NCBI GenBank assembly: GCA_031761405.1
Contig: JASEVX010000008.1
Location: 42,999,269-43,063,268, forward strand
Length of the DNA: 64,000 nt
Direction of reading: 5' to 3'
From: Serripes groenlandicus
Lineage: Eukaryota; Mollusca; Bivalvia; Cardiida; Cardiidae
Below the pieces are notes generated by a model, which was not told the origin of the DNA, did no database searches, and worked only from the letters and a program-made list of their open reading frames with translations. The position numbers were made by a program, and so were the translations under genes. Shown here piece after piece: positions 12,547-22,767 of the stretch (its first letter is position 1; each line of letters opens with the position of its first letter).

Positions 12547-13894
12547 ATGCCCCCCCGGAATCTCCGATTCGGGGGGCATATAGTTTTTGGCCTGTCTGTT
12601 GGTCTGCACGTCTGTCTGTCTGTCTGTCTGCACAAAAAAAACTTTAACCTTGACCACTACTTTTGAACCATAACAGGTACGGCTACCATATTTCACATGT
12701 GTATTCCTTGTGACATTACCTTTCTGTCAGTACCAAAATGTTTGACCTTGCGACCTTGACCTTTGACCTAGATGTTGCCATTCTCGAAAAAAACTTTAAC
12801 CTTGGCCATTACTTTTGAACCATAACAGGTACGGCTACCATATTTCACATGTGTATTCCTTGTGACATGACCTTTCTGTCAGTACCAACATTTTTGACCT
12901 TGCGACCTTGACCTTTGACCTAGATGTAGTTTTTGGCCTGTCTGCACGAAAAAAACTTTAACCTTGACCACTACTTTTGAACAATAACAGGTACGGCTAC
13001 CATATTTCACATGTGTATTCCTTGTGACATTACCTTTCTGTCAGTACCAAAATGTTTGACCTTGCGACCTTGACCTTTGACCTAGATGTTGCCATTCTCG
13101 AAAAAAACTTTAACCTTGGCCATTACTTTTGAACCATAACAGGTACGGCTACCATATTTCACATGTGTTTTCCTTGTGACATGACCTTTCTGTCAGTACC
13201 AACATTTTTGAACTTGCGACCTTGACCACCTTTGACCTAGATGTTGCCATTCTCGAAAAAAACTTTAACCTTGGCCATTACTTTTGAACCATAACAGGTA
13301 CGGCTACCATATTTCACATGTGTATTCCTTGTGACATGACCTTTCTGTCAGTACCAACATTTTTGACCTTGCGACCTTGACCTTTGACCTAGATGTTGCC
13401 ATTCTCGAAAAAAAAATTAACCTTGGCCATTACTTTTGAACCATAACAGATACGGCTACCATATTTCACATGTGTATTCCTTGTGACATGACCTTTCTGT
13501 CAGTACCAACATTTTTGACCTTGCGACCTTGACCTTTGACCTAGATGTTGCCATTCTCAATTTTTTTGTTTAACCTTCCCCACTACTTTTGAACCATAAC
13601 AGGTAAGGCTACCATATTTCACATGTGTATACCTTGTGACATGACCTTTCTGTCAGTACCAAAATTTTTCACCTTGCGACCTTGACCTTTGACCTAGATG
13701 TTGCCATTCTCGAAAAAAACTTTAACCTTGACCACTACTTTTGAACCATAACAGGTACGGCTACCATATTTCACATGTGTATTCCTTGTGACATGACCTT
13801 TCTGTCAGTACCAACATTTTTGACCTGGCGACCTTGACCTTTGACCTAGATGTTGCCATTGGGGGGCATCAGTGTTTCACAAACACATCTTGTT
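12547..13894 (+). mobile_element. HINE-type element, family C, with eight core repeats
   Basis: It starts with the hairpin 'atgccccccc...ggggggcata' after a T-run and then 'gtctgtctgtctgtctg'. The core is eight tandem units of about 149-165 bp, each carrying 'acttttgaaccataacagg', 'accatatttcacatgtgt' and 'cttgacctttgacctagatg'. It ends 'ggggggcatcagtgtttcac', then 'aaacacatcttgttt' (hairpin gtgtttcacaaacac). It has no coding capacity. Confidence 0.7.
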
Positions 13895-14289
13895 TTTATT
13901 TTGCATTGTTGATTACAGATCTAATGAGTGATGAGTCAAACAACGGTAAAAACTAAAATGAATTGTATGTTTTAAATACCGATGAACAGGAATCATATAA
14001 TACAACTTGTATATATGTCTGAAGCTTTTGTACGTTTGTTTGACAAAATATCCTTTTCTAGTAGAGTAGACTGAAGGCAGTGAAGTTCTGAAAGTTGTAA
14101 TTGCATTATTTTGACCCTATTATTTCTGCATGACTGCCCCCGCCCCTTAATGACTCGTAACTGTTTTTATGTAATGTGTATCATCTTTTCACCATATAGG
14201 TGTTTGTTCTAGACTATCTATCTGTTTTGAGTTGTTTTTTGTCCGGAATAGCTATAGTCTATACATTACAAATTACAGCTTATTGTTTG

Positions 14290-14402
14290 TATGGTCTTTT
14301 TACGCCGCTTTCAACAATTTTTCAGTTATATGATCATGAGGTTTCCTGGGTAAGTTACCAGTACTGCTGGTCCATTTATCCTGACACCGGCACAAGTGCA
14401 CT
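14290..14402 (-). repeat. SINE fragment, type 2, minus strand
   Basis: Contains 'tttacgccgctttcaac', 'cagttatatgatcatgagg' and 'aagttaccagtactgctgg', as in the tail half of the copy at 58288-58530. It lies just upstream of the transposon-derived gene at 14435. Confidence 0.6.
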
Positions 14403-14434
14403 AATTGAAGTTTTACTTTCATGTATGATCTAGA

Positions 14435-15301
14435 ATGAGTGATAGTGATAGCCTTTCACCACCACATACACCTTTGCCGGCTGTGGAATTGGTTGAGTGT
14501 GATCGTGCCTTCGACAGTGGCGAGGATTTGTTTTCTTCACCAAGTCTTCCAAGGTCTTTGATTAGGCAGTCGTCCCTTTCCTTGCAACTAGACAGTGACG
14601 AGGATTTATTTTGTTCACCAAGATGTTCTCCCATACAGTCAACCACGTCCCTGTCTTTGCAACTAGACAGTGATGAGGATTTATTATGTCTCCCCCTGTA
14701 TACAGGGGAGATATATTGTTTTTGTCCTGGGCGTCTGTCTGTCTGTCTGTCTGTCCGTCTGTCCGAAATCGTGTCCGCTCCATATCTCCAAGACGGCTTG
14801 AAGGATTTTCATGAAACTTGTGTCAGATGTTCACCTCATGAAGGTGATGTGCAGAACCCATGTCCCGACCATACAGGTTCAATGTCAAGGTCAGACTTGA
14901 AGGTCAAAGGTTTGAGCCTTAATTTCGTGTCCGCTCCATATCTCCAAAACGGCTTGAAGAATTTTCATGAAACTTGTGTCAGATGTTCACCTCACGAAGG
15001 CGATGTGCAGAACCCATGTTCCGACCATACCGGTTCAAGGTCAAGGTCAGGCTTGAAGGTCAAAGGTTTGAGCCTGTTTTTCGTGTCCGCTCCATATCTC
15101 CAAAACGGCTTGAAGGATTTTCATGAAACTTGTGTCAGATGTTCACCTCATCAAGGTGATGTGCAGAACCCATTGTCTGCTTTATAGGTTGGAATGTTTT
15201 GAGAGATTTTGACATATTTGAGGGGGAGACATCTGTTTTTTCAAAAACAATTCTAGTTTTCTTCCCCTTTCGTCACAACCAGTCGTAATTGATCAGCAAA
15301 G
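14435..15301 (+). CDS. Exon 1 of the transposon-derived gene, split by a HINE
   Basis: Coding sequence 14435-14685 and 15260-15301 flanks the inserted element. Removing the insert rejoins 'gatttatt' to 'tcttcccc' and completes a third DSDEDLF-like motif; the frame then stays open to a donor at aag|gtatca (15302). The intact-looking open frame up to 15187 is an artefact of reading into the element. Confidence 0.6.
14686..15259 (+). mobile_element. HINE-type element, family D, inserted in an exon
   Basis: It starts atgtctccccctgtatacag (hairpin with ggggagata), then 'gtctgtctgtctgtctgtcc'. The core has about three units with 'gtccgctccatatctccaaa' and 'cttgtgtcagatgttcacct'. It ends 'gggggagacatctg', hairpin tgttttttcaaaaaca, then 'attctagttt'. 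The insertion is in a T-run and leaves no target duplication. Confidence 0.75.
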
Positions 15302-15744
15302 GTATCACATATAAATGTTATTATATGTTATAGAACAATCCTTCAATAATTAGTTTTTGGGTCATGAAAACTCTTTTTGACTGAACCGCATGATTTTTTT
15401 TTATAATCTCACATGGATTATTCATTAAGTGTTTAAATATATACAGTAAAACTTGTGTTAGCGATCACCTCTGTTAAGCCGCCAAGTTGTATTAAGCATT
15501 CGCTTGAAGATTAACCATAACAAATATTTTCTTCTATATTTAACTTGTGTTAAGCAGCCACCTGTGTTCAGCAGCCACATTTTGACTCTCCTCGATAACT
15601 GCTTAAGTAAGGAATGAATAAATGTTTGTACAACAATATATAAGAAGTTTGAAGATTTGGAAATAGTGAAGCCCTACCTCACTTTTATATTATGGGCTCT
15701 TCTATCTTTGATTTGTTAATATTTAGCAAAATATTTGTTTCCAG

Positions 15745-15798
15745 GCCATTCCAAGTCCTGTCTTTCCAAACAAAAAGAGAATCTTGTCAAGTGGTCCG
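15745..15798 (+). CDS. Exon 2 of the transposon-derived gene (54 bp)
   Basis: A consensus acceptor (tttgtttccag) and donor (ccg|gtaagt) enclose 18 open codons that start AIPSPVFPNKKR. Phase 0 at its 3' end matches exon 3 (VYKDTSCQTD). The join to exon 1 is out of phase, which adds to the evidence of decay. Confidence 0.55.
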
Positions 15799-16231
15799 GT
15801 AAGTAAAATGTTGTAGCTTTTCAATAACCCGCTAGATGCTTTTATAATATTGTATGTGTGTGCTTCTGTAGTAGCTTTTGTAGTAGAATTTCTCCTCTAG
15901 TAACACTTAACCAACTTCCTTTGAAAAACAGTATTTAACAATTTCTGTAAAAAATGGTTGTTTTATAATTTCTGTAATAGAATGTTAGAATTTAATATTT
16001 AGCCAGTTACTGTCCGACTGTCTTTTCATCGACTGTCTTTTCATCGCATACTATAGAGGACACAAATACTTTATTGAAGGTAAACTTAATATTTAACCTG
16101 TTATCAGTGCCTTAGAATAACCATTTTTCACAGTGACTGTAACATTATATAAATATTGCATGGCTTCCAGTGTGACAGTACATATTGTCAACATGAGGAA
16201 GAAACTGTTACCCGAGGTGAAGCCGTACTGC

Positions 16232-16533
16232 CAGCTTATTATCTCCATTTCGCAAGCTTATAGTCTCCATTCCGCCAGCTTGTTATCTCAAGTTTGCCAG
16301 CTTATCGTCTCCATTTCGCCAGCTTATTATCTCCATTTAGCCAGCTTATTATCTCCATTTCACCAGCTTATTATCTCAATTTGGCCAGCTTATTATCTCC
16401 ATTTTACCAGCTTATTATCTCAATTTGGCCAGCTTATTATCTCCATACTGCCAGCTTATTATCTCCATTTCGCAAGCTTATTATCTCAATTCCGCCAGCT
16501 TGTTATCTCCAGTTCGCCAGCTTATTGTCTCCA
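16232..16533 (+). repeat. 22-bp minisatellite, about 14 copies
   Basis: Tandem units of the form 'agcttattatctccatttcgcc' differ at one to four bases from unit to unit. The array lies in the intron between exons 2 and 3 of the transposon-derived gene. It produces repetitive open frames in two phases that are not genes. Confidence 0.85.
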
Positions 16534-16542
16534 TATGAATAT

Positions 16543-16673
16543 ACCGGTTAACAGTATACTATTACATGAAATGCGCGTCTAAAAGTGACGTGTTTGTTTT
16601 AAATGACGTCATGCATGTGCATGACCAACATTTTAGACGCATGTGCCATGTAACAGTAAACTGTTAACCGGTC
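16543..16673. repeat. 131-bp foldback element
   Basis: Arms of about 42 bp, beginning accggttaacagtatacta at the left and ending agtaaactgttaaccggtc at the right, are near-perfect inverted repeats. Both contain gcgtctaaaa or its complement. The loop is about 45 bp. It directly follows the minisatellite. Confidence 0.7.
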
Positions 16674-16814
16674 AAAGACGTACTGTTAGCATGAGACAGT
16701 CAAAAATGCCCATGATGAGTATATGAGAATTTAACATTACAAAGTCACGTAAGGTATAATAATAGTGTGTAGTTCTTGCATGTGGTGCCTCATTTTAATC
16801 ATTCTTTCTAATAG

Positions 16815-19800
16815 GTATACAAGGATACAAGTTGTCAAACAGACATCACAACAGTATCTTCAACTTCATTGAAGCTGTTTTCCAATATCATTCCAATTGA
16901 AAATGTGGATGAAGTCACATCATTTTTTACTTCAAACACTATGGTGGATGATATTACCCCTCTCATTGTAGACCATATGACAAATACAATAGAAAGTGGC
17001 AACACGTTAGTTGACAAAGAACAACAGTGTGTTTCAACTAATAATCATTTTCAGGATATTTTTACTGATAATGAACTTGTAAAAACAGAACCTAGTACGG
17101 TTGGAATTAATACGATGAATGCTGTAACACAAACAATTATCTGTTTCCCAAAATACTAAATTTCAAATGTTGGTGATGGGATTTTGATTGTATCATAATG
17201 AATAAAGTAACAAATCAATTACTTGTGGACAGAATTAAGGATTTTGGAATTTCAGAATGTAGCAAATGGCTACATAGTGTTGCATCTAATTCAGATACAT
17301 GTATATCTGATGTTAAAAAATCTTATTACACTTTATGTCAAAGAAATTTCCAAAAATATAAAAGTTTGTTTAAATCAAGAAATAATCAAGGTGACAGCAC
17401 GATTGGAAGTATTTCTTAATACTCTTGGAAAATTTCCAAAACATAAAGTAAATAAGCCAGTGAAAAAAAAAGCTGAAAATGTTGTTACTCTACAAGGTCA
17501 TGTAGAATGCCTTACCAGGGTTGCAGGCAAAGTGGTAGATGAACTGAATGAAAGCAGGGAAGAGAATAAGAAGCTACTAAAACATATAGAAACTGTTTCT
17601 CCTGCTCGAATAGCAAAACTTTCAAATGTCAACAGGCTAAAGAAAACAGTTAACAAATACAAGGACAATCAAAGGTATCTTAAAAAGAATATACAATCTT
17701 TTCAAAATAGAATAAGATGCAAGAATGCTGAATTAAAAAGGATCCGAGCAAAAAACAGTTATAATGGATTCTGCATAACAAAGCTAAATGATAAATTGGA
17801 ACAATCACAATTAAAATATCAAACTTTACAAAATGCTCTTGACCAAAATCATCATGAATTGAATACTCATATAATAAAATGTGAAGAACTTAAACAACAA
17901 TTAAGGGAATGTGAAGAAGAAAATGACTATTTAAGATGTTTAGTAAATGACAGTGTAAAATCTTATGATGAAGATGGTAGAAAATTCACCCCGGAGTTAC
18001 AGCAATGTGTGTATGAACTTCTAAACTTTAACGTTTCTTTCTCAAACGTCTCACCCGTGATACAAAGTGTGTTGGCCTTTGTAAAAATAAAACCAAATAG
18101 ACTGCCTTCTAAAGCAACCATAAATAATATGAAAATTCAAAGATTGGCTTTGAGCCAAATACATATTGAAGAACAGTTAAGGCATCAGGAAAATACATGC
18201 AGCCTTAGTGGTACCAAATATGAAGGCATACATGCCACTGATGAAAGTGGCAACTACTGGGTTCTTGGTGTTAGAGAAATTTCCACGAAAGCAGGCAAAG
18301 ATGTTCTTCAAACCTTGCAACAGCTCTTGGGAGACATAGATGTAGTGTCGGATTTATCAGAAAACCCTGCCTCTATACAAATACTTAAAAGCATATCATC
18401 AACTATGTCTGACAGAGCTTCTACTCAAATAAAGTTCAACCAGTTGTTAGAGGATTTTAGAACTGATGTATTAAAAAAAGACCTTGGTGATGAATGGGAA
18501 AATATGACCAACGAGGAACAATTATCAATAAGTAAATTGTGCAACTTTTTTTGTTCTTTACATGCCCTTGTACATATGGCTGAAACATGTTCAAAGTCTC
18601 TGATAACATATGAACTAGATATTGGACCTTCTATATTTGATCCATCTTTCAAAAATAACTCTGAGCCAGGAACAGTTAGACTAGTACGAACAGCATGCAA
18701 GGCTTTTTCAAAGGGTGGGGATGAAAGGAATGGGCAGTATTTGAATTTCCAAACATACTGTAAGGAGTTTTTACGTACAAATGGCCTGCGGAGTGTACCC
18801 CTAGAACGATTTCGGGGCAACAGGTTTAACATTTTGTTTCGAAATGCAGCAAATGTCTTCTTTTTAGAACATCAAATACAAAGTTACTTAGTCATAGAAC
18901 ACTCAAACAGGCTACTTGCTTCCATTAATCATGATATCAATGTCCCAGAGTATGTGGCTGGGTGCAAATCCCTTGGGCTGATTAGTGAACTCATTACAGT
19001 TCCACTTTGGTGTATGATCGAAGATGAAAATCTACACATTATTGAGGCTCAAACTTTGTACCAAGAACTTGTGAAATACCTGGAAGAATTTCCACAACAT
19101 ATACGAGACTTCATGGAAGGTAATTCTATCTAGTACGTTCTATCTTTTGTGGACCAGGTCAAATTGACCAGCTCCAAGGTTTTCTTGTCTTTGACCAGTG
19201 ATTGGGAACATGATGGAAAAGTTGAAGCAATCTTATTGATATTGATGCCTGCAATGTGTGAACTTTGCAAAAAGCTTTTCAGAGACTTTTTGCCGGATGG
19301 TACATGGTTTGAGGCATCTGATACTATCAAAGAGAAAACACAAAGTGTACCGAAACATAACAAATTTTCAGAAACAATCTTTGGACATATGGACCGGTTA
19401 TTGCGTGAAAAACCTAACACTACACCACAACATGCGTCAGAGGCCAACATGATGTTTGTGCACAACAAAACTGTGGAATGGTTTAGAAAGAAAACAGATA
19501 AAGAGAAAGAATCGCTTGTAAACAATGCTAGAAAAGATGTGAATCATTTAAGACAAACAATCCTTTAAACTGAGACATTTGCAGATAGAAGAAGACAGAA
19601 GAAGACTACTTGCTGAAAAAAGAGAGAAAGCTCAACAAGCAGAATTGAGCAGAATTAAAAAGAAGGAAGAAATAATAGATAATGTCCAACTTTGGGGGTT
19701 GTGGCAGACAGAGGATGAAGTAGATTCTGGTATATCATTAATCAAAACAAAAACTGAAAAAATCTCTGCTTTGAAAGCTCAACTTCATTTTAGAAAAACT

Positions 19801-19962
19801 ATTTTTGAACAGAAGTGTGATGACAAATTGGTTTATAGAATGTCAAAAACCACAGAAAACAGAAAACAAGTTCTTGTTGGCAGGAAAGTAAAACATGCTT
19901 TTCTGATCCAAGATGGTGAACATGCTAAAAAAACTTGGTATATTGGAAGGGTAATTTTACAG
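16815..19962 (+). pseudogene. Exon 3 of the transposon-derived gene
   Basis: It starts after the acceptor 'ttctaatag' and ends at the donor ttacag|gtaaat. It reads from VYKDTSCQTD through a coiled coil and the SDRAST/FFCSLHALV region to a Lys/Glu-rich stretch (RRRLLAEKREKAQQAE) and GRKVKHAFLIQDGEHAKKTW. The continuously open frame 17223-19133 is only partly the real frame: its first ~60 codons are out of phase with MNKVTNQLLVDRIKDF, which starts at 17198. The breaks are listed in the gene entry. Confidence 0.6.
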
Positions 19963-20077
19963 GTAAATGTATCAAGTAATTTAACCCATTTCCCTATACA
20001 ACAAATCTGTAGCAGACAACTTAGAAAACATCTGGTTAATAATAATAATAATGAAAGTTTAATCATTGAATAGAGTT

Positions 20078-20190
20078 GAAAACATTATGGAAAATGGAGA
20101 AATAATGAGCAATTTCTCCCTTTTCCACAATTGTGTTTAAAAGTCTTCTGCTGCAGAAGCGTCTGTATGTGGGAATGGGTCAAATTGTAC
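20078..20190 (+). mobile_element. Palindromic TTAA-family MITE, partial
   Basis: Contains 'gaaaacattatgg', 'gagcaatttctcccttttcc' and 'cttctgctgcagaagcgtct', ending near 'gtgggaatgggtc'. It lies in the last intron of the transposon-derived gene. Confidence 0.6.
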
Positions 20191-20608
20191 TTTGAATGCC
20201 CCCGGCATCTAGTAATGCACCGTTTGTCCGTTAATCTGCTTCGGGAAGTTGTATATTTCTGTATATAAGACACACAGTGTTGATGGGCTAGGTAAATTAA
20301 TCCAACCTAACCCGAACATTTTTGAAACTTTTTTCATTTGGTATTTCTAAAGTCAAACATTCATGGAAAAGCATTTGCAGGCGAATGTGTGTTTGTCAAA
20401 CACAGGTTCTTGTTTAAAAAAATGAAATGAACAGGGTAAGAATATTTCTTCTGAATACTAACATGCATTTAATAGTAAGCAAATGGCTTTGTTTGTTGCA
20501 TAATAACCAAACTAAAATATATTTGTTTTACGCATTCTTTATCTAATGCTATACTTTTAACATTCTTTAAAAATGTGAATCTATGTTGAGCTAAAATATC
20601 ATAATTAC

Positions 20609-20815
20609 CACGGACCTATATATACACATGCTTCCACTTATCGATAAATTGGAGATTTTTACCTTACCCAAACTTGCGCGCACTTGGGGGAGTATATTTT
20701 AATTATGTAATATTATGTACTAATCTGTTGATCGTTATCTTAATTACCATGGCGATTCATTCACACATGATCTCGTTGAAATCTCGGTGCCATCCCATGT
20801 GAATATAGGTCCGTG
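20609..20815. mobile_element. 207-bp MITE with ~20-bp terminal inverted repeats
   Basis: The termini cacggacctatatata (left) and gaatataggtccgtg (right) are inverted repeats; both are followed inward by cacatg or its complement. No clear target duplication. It lies in the last intron of the transposon-derived gene. Confidence 0.65.
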
Positions 20816-20904
20816 TAAATACTAATGCAGAATACCATTAATACACTTCTTGATATTTAATATTAAAATGTTTTTCACTCTAAATTAGATAGAAATAGAG
20901 TAAG

Positions 20905-21107
20905 TCTACGGCAGACAAGTTTTGAAAACATTTTGGCAAAAGGAGAACTTGCTCATTGCTCATCCTTTTGCCACAATGTTTTCAACCCTATTCAATTTAT
21001 TTTACTTTCATATATACTTTTTTCATATATATATAGATTCTCCATATTTTTGCCAATATGTGTTCAAAGTCTTCTGCTGCAGATTTGTAGTATGTGGTAA
21101 AGGTTAA
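20905..21107 (+). mobile_element. Palindromic TTAA-family MITE copy
   Basis: Contains 'gaaaacattttggcaaaagg', 'catccttttgccacaatg', 'ttttcaaccctattcaat' and 'aaagtcttctgctgcag', then 'gtatgtggtaaaggttaa'. Confidence 0.6.
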
Positions 21108-21176
21108 AACATGTAACAATATATTACTTGATATATTTTATTTATTCTATCAATGAAAAGATGATAAATATTTCAG

Positions 21177-21287
21177 GTTCCAGGCTTTCCATCTTGGTTT
21201 AACATAAAATACAGTGGGGACCGGTCTATCTACTCATACAAACTTCTTCCAGAGCTGAACAACGGGGATTTAAATCTTCTTTTGTAA
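21177..21287 (+). CDS. Terminal exon of the transposon-derived gene
   Basis: Acceptor atatttcag|gttcca. The 36 codons starting VPGFPSWFNIKYSGD and ending GDLNLLL before TAA (21285-21287) read in the phase left by exon 3. The spliced junction reads GRVILQ then VPGFPSW. The frame is intact here. Confidence 0.6.
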   Translation, partial: VPGFPSWFNIKYSGDRSIYSYKLLPELNNGDLNLLL

Positions 21288-22314
21288 TAAGAAAGGTAAA
21301 TAAATGATGATTTTATTATGTTAGTAATGTTATTTATATTAAGAAGTTTGCAAGAATCAAAACTATATGTTTCAGGAATGAAAATTACTGATAAAATCTG
21401 TCTAGTGTTTATAATGATATTACGGCAGAAATTTGACAAATAAATAAAAAAAGTATTGAAATTAGAAAAAATCGTCAAAAATTTATTAAGGTTTTTACAA
21501 AGCATTTGTTATTTTTTCTGAAATGTACAGCACATAAGGATTTCAGAAATGTATAGTTTTGCCATATTTCATTATTTTTCCAAAAAAGTGTTGATCTCGC
21601 TACTATGGGGTCATATAACACTTGGAGTCGGAATATTCGTGTTATGGCCAGGGGTCTAAAATAGAAATACTGAAAAACTGAGTTTTAGGTACATTTCTGG
21701 GCTAAAGGTATATTGTTAAGGTTATAATTGTAAACATTAGACGTAAAGCATGAGAATTTTGCAACCTGACCCTTTCCTCTTTGAGTCTACTTGTGTATGG
21801 CCAGAAGTGCGAATCTATACCTTGTGAGCTAGGAGCATTCTGTTGCATGTAAAGTTTAAACAAAGGTACCATTTTTCAGTTGAAAAGTGTGCAAAAAGGA
21901 GCTGGTAACGTGGTATTTCCTTAGGCATCCTCAGATTGCATACAGGTTTTGGTCCCATAGTAGCTGATGATTTTTAACCCTAACCCCTGCGAATTTTTGT
22001 TGTGATTTTTCAATTTAAGGGTAAAATGGTCTTTTTCTGCATTTTTTGGCGACCTTGAAGCCGTTTGAAAGTGCTATACATTTCCAAAATCCAGATTGAT
22101 ACATTGATTTACTGTTATTTTCTAATAATTCTGACATCCTTTGTTGCAACAAAATGGTTTATTTCATTTCAGTGATTCTGTGCCAGCTGTTTTTTGGTTA
22201 ACAGAGAAGTCTCAAGAGGGTCGGACGTTTACTGGAAGATTGACTTTCTACTGTGTATTGCCACCTATCTAAAAACAAATTGAATTGTAAAACAACAACT
22301 GCCGCAAACCTTAA
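21288..22314. other. Spacer with a weak inverted repeat
   Basis: No gene is seen. The pair gctactatggggtc (21598) and ggtcccatagtagc (about 21952) could be the ends of an unclassified element of about 370 bp. Confidence 0.35.
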
Positions 22315-22767
22315 TGGTCAAAGGGAAGTAAATCATTTTCCATATGCGACCATTATAGCGTTATGGTTCGTTAATAGCAAATAAATTAACACATATACCT
22401 ATATCAAACTAAAGTTCATTCTTAGAACTACCTAAAAAGCAAAACAAACCCACATGTTCACCGTTTTTTGACAGATCTAGGAGGTCAAATCAAAGGTGAC
22501 CCTTATCCCGCACTGAATTTTACTTTCAATTTCAGAAAATACAGCATGTTCTGAAAAGGGCTATTGGAGTGTCAACAAAGCTAAAGCAAACACTATTTTG
22601 GTTATAAATCAGTCAGAGGTTATTCAACTTTATGAAAATCACTTTCAACTTTCAACAAAATCATTATTGTCCAATGGGAGCCAACCTCAGTCTTATATAT
22701 TCATCTGAAATTCCCTGGACAAAATTGTCTGCCCGGCAAGCCGATCCGATTTACTTCCCTTTGACCA
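22315..22767. mobile_element. 453-bp MITE with 20-bp terminal inverted repeats
   Basis: The ends tggtcaaagggaagtaaatc (left) and gatttacttccctttgacca (right) are exact inverted repeats. There is no coding sequence. It abuts the left edge of the large tandem duplication. The target duplication is unclear. Confidence 0.7.

Larger units (their letters stand above)
14435..21287 (+). pseudogene. Decayed four-exon transposon-derived gene, family unnamed
   Basis: Proposed exons are 14435-15301 (holding a 574-bp insertion at 14686-15259), 15745-15798, 16815-19962 and 21177-21287. Exon 1 starts MSDSDSLSPPHTP and repeats a motif like DSDEDLF three times. Exon 3 has a SCQTD motif, a long Lys/Glu-rich coiled coil (about 17450-17960), then a conserved-looking domain with ATDESGNYWVLGVRE, STMSDRAST and LCNFFCSLHALVHMAE. 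Exon 4 encodes VPGFPSWFNIKYSGD and ends ELNNGDL before TAA. Breaks: stop 17157-17159; frameshifts near 17180, 17400 and 19560; stop 19131-19133. I recall similar uncharacterised proteins in bivalves and cnidarians. A DDE-type transposase origin is inference. Confidence 0.6.

Noticed and set aside
14700..15187. C-terminal two thirds of a 250-codon frame from 14435
   Set aside because: It is translated HINE core repeat, not gene sequence.
16133..16582. Two overlapping repetitive frames (LLSQ/YYLH-type repeats)
   Set aside because: Products of the 22-bp minisatellite; open in two phases because of the repeat.
17223..17400. Start of the long 636-codon frame taken as a protein N-terminus
   Set aside because: The first ~60 codons are out of phase with the better coding frame from 17198; the long frame is entered after a shift near 17400.
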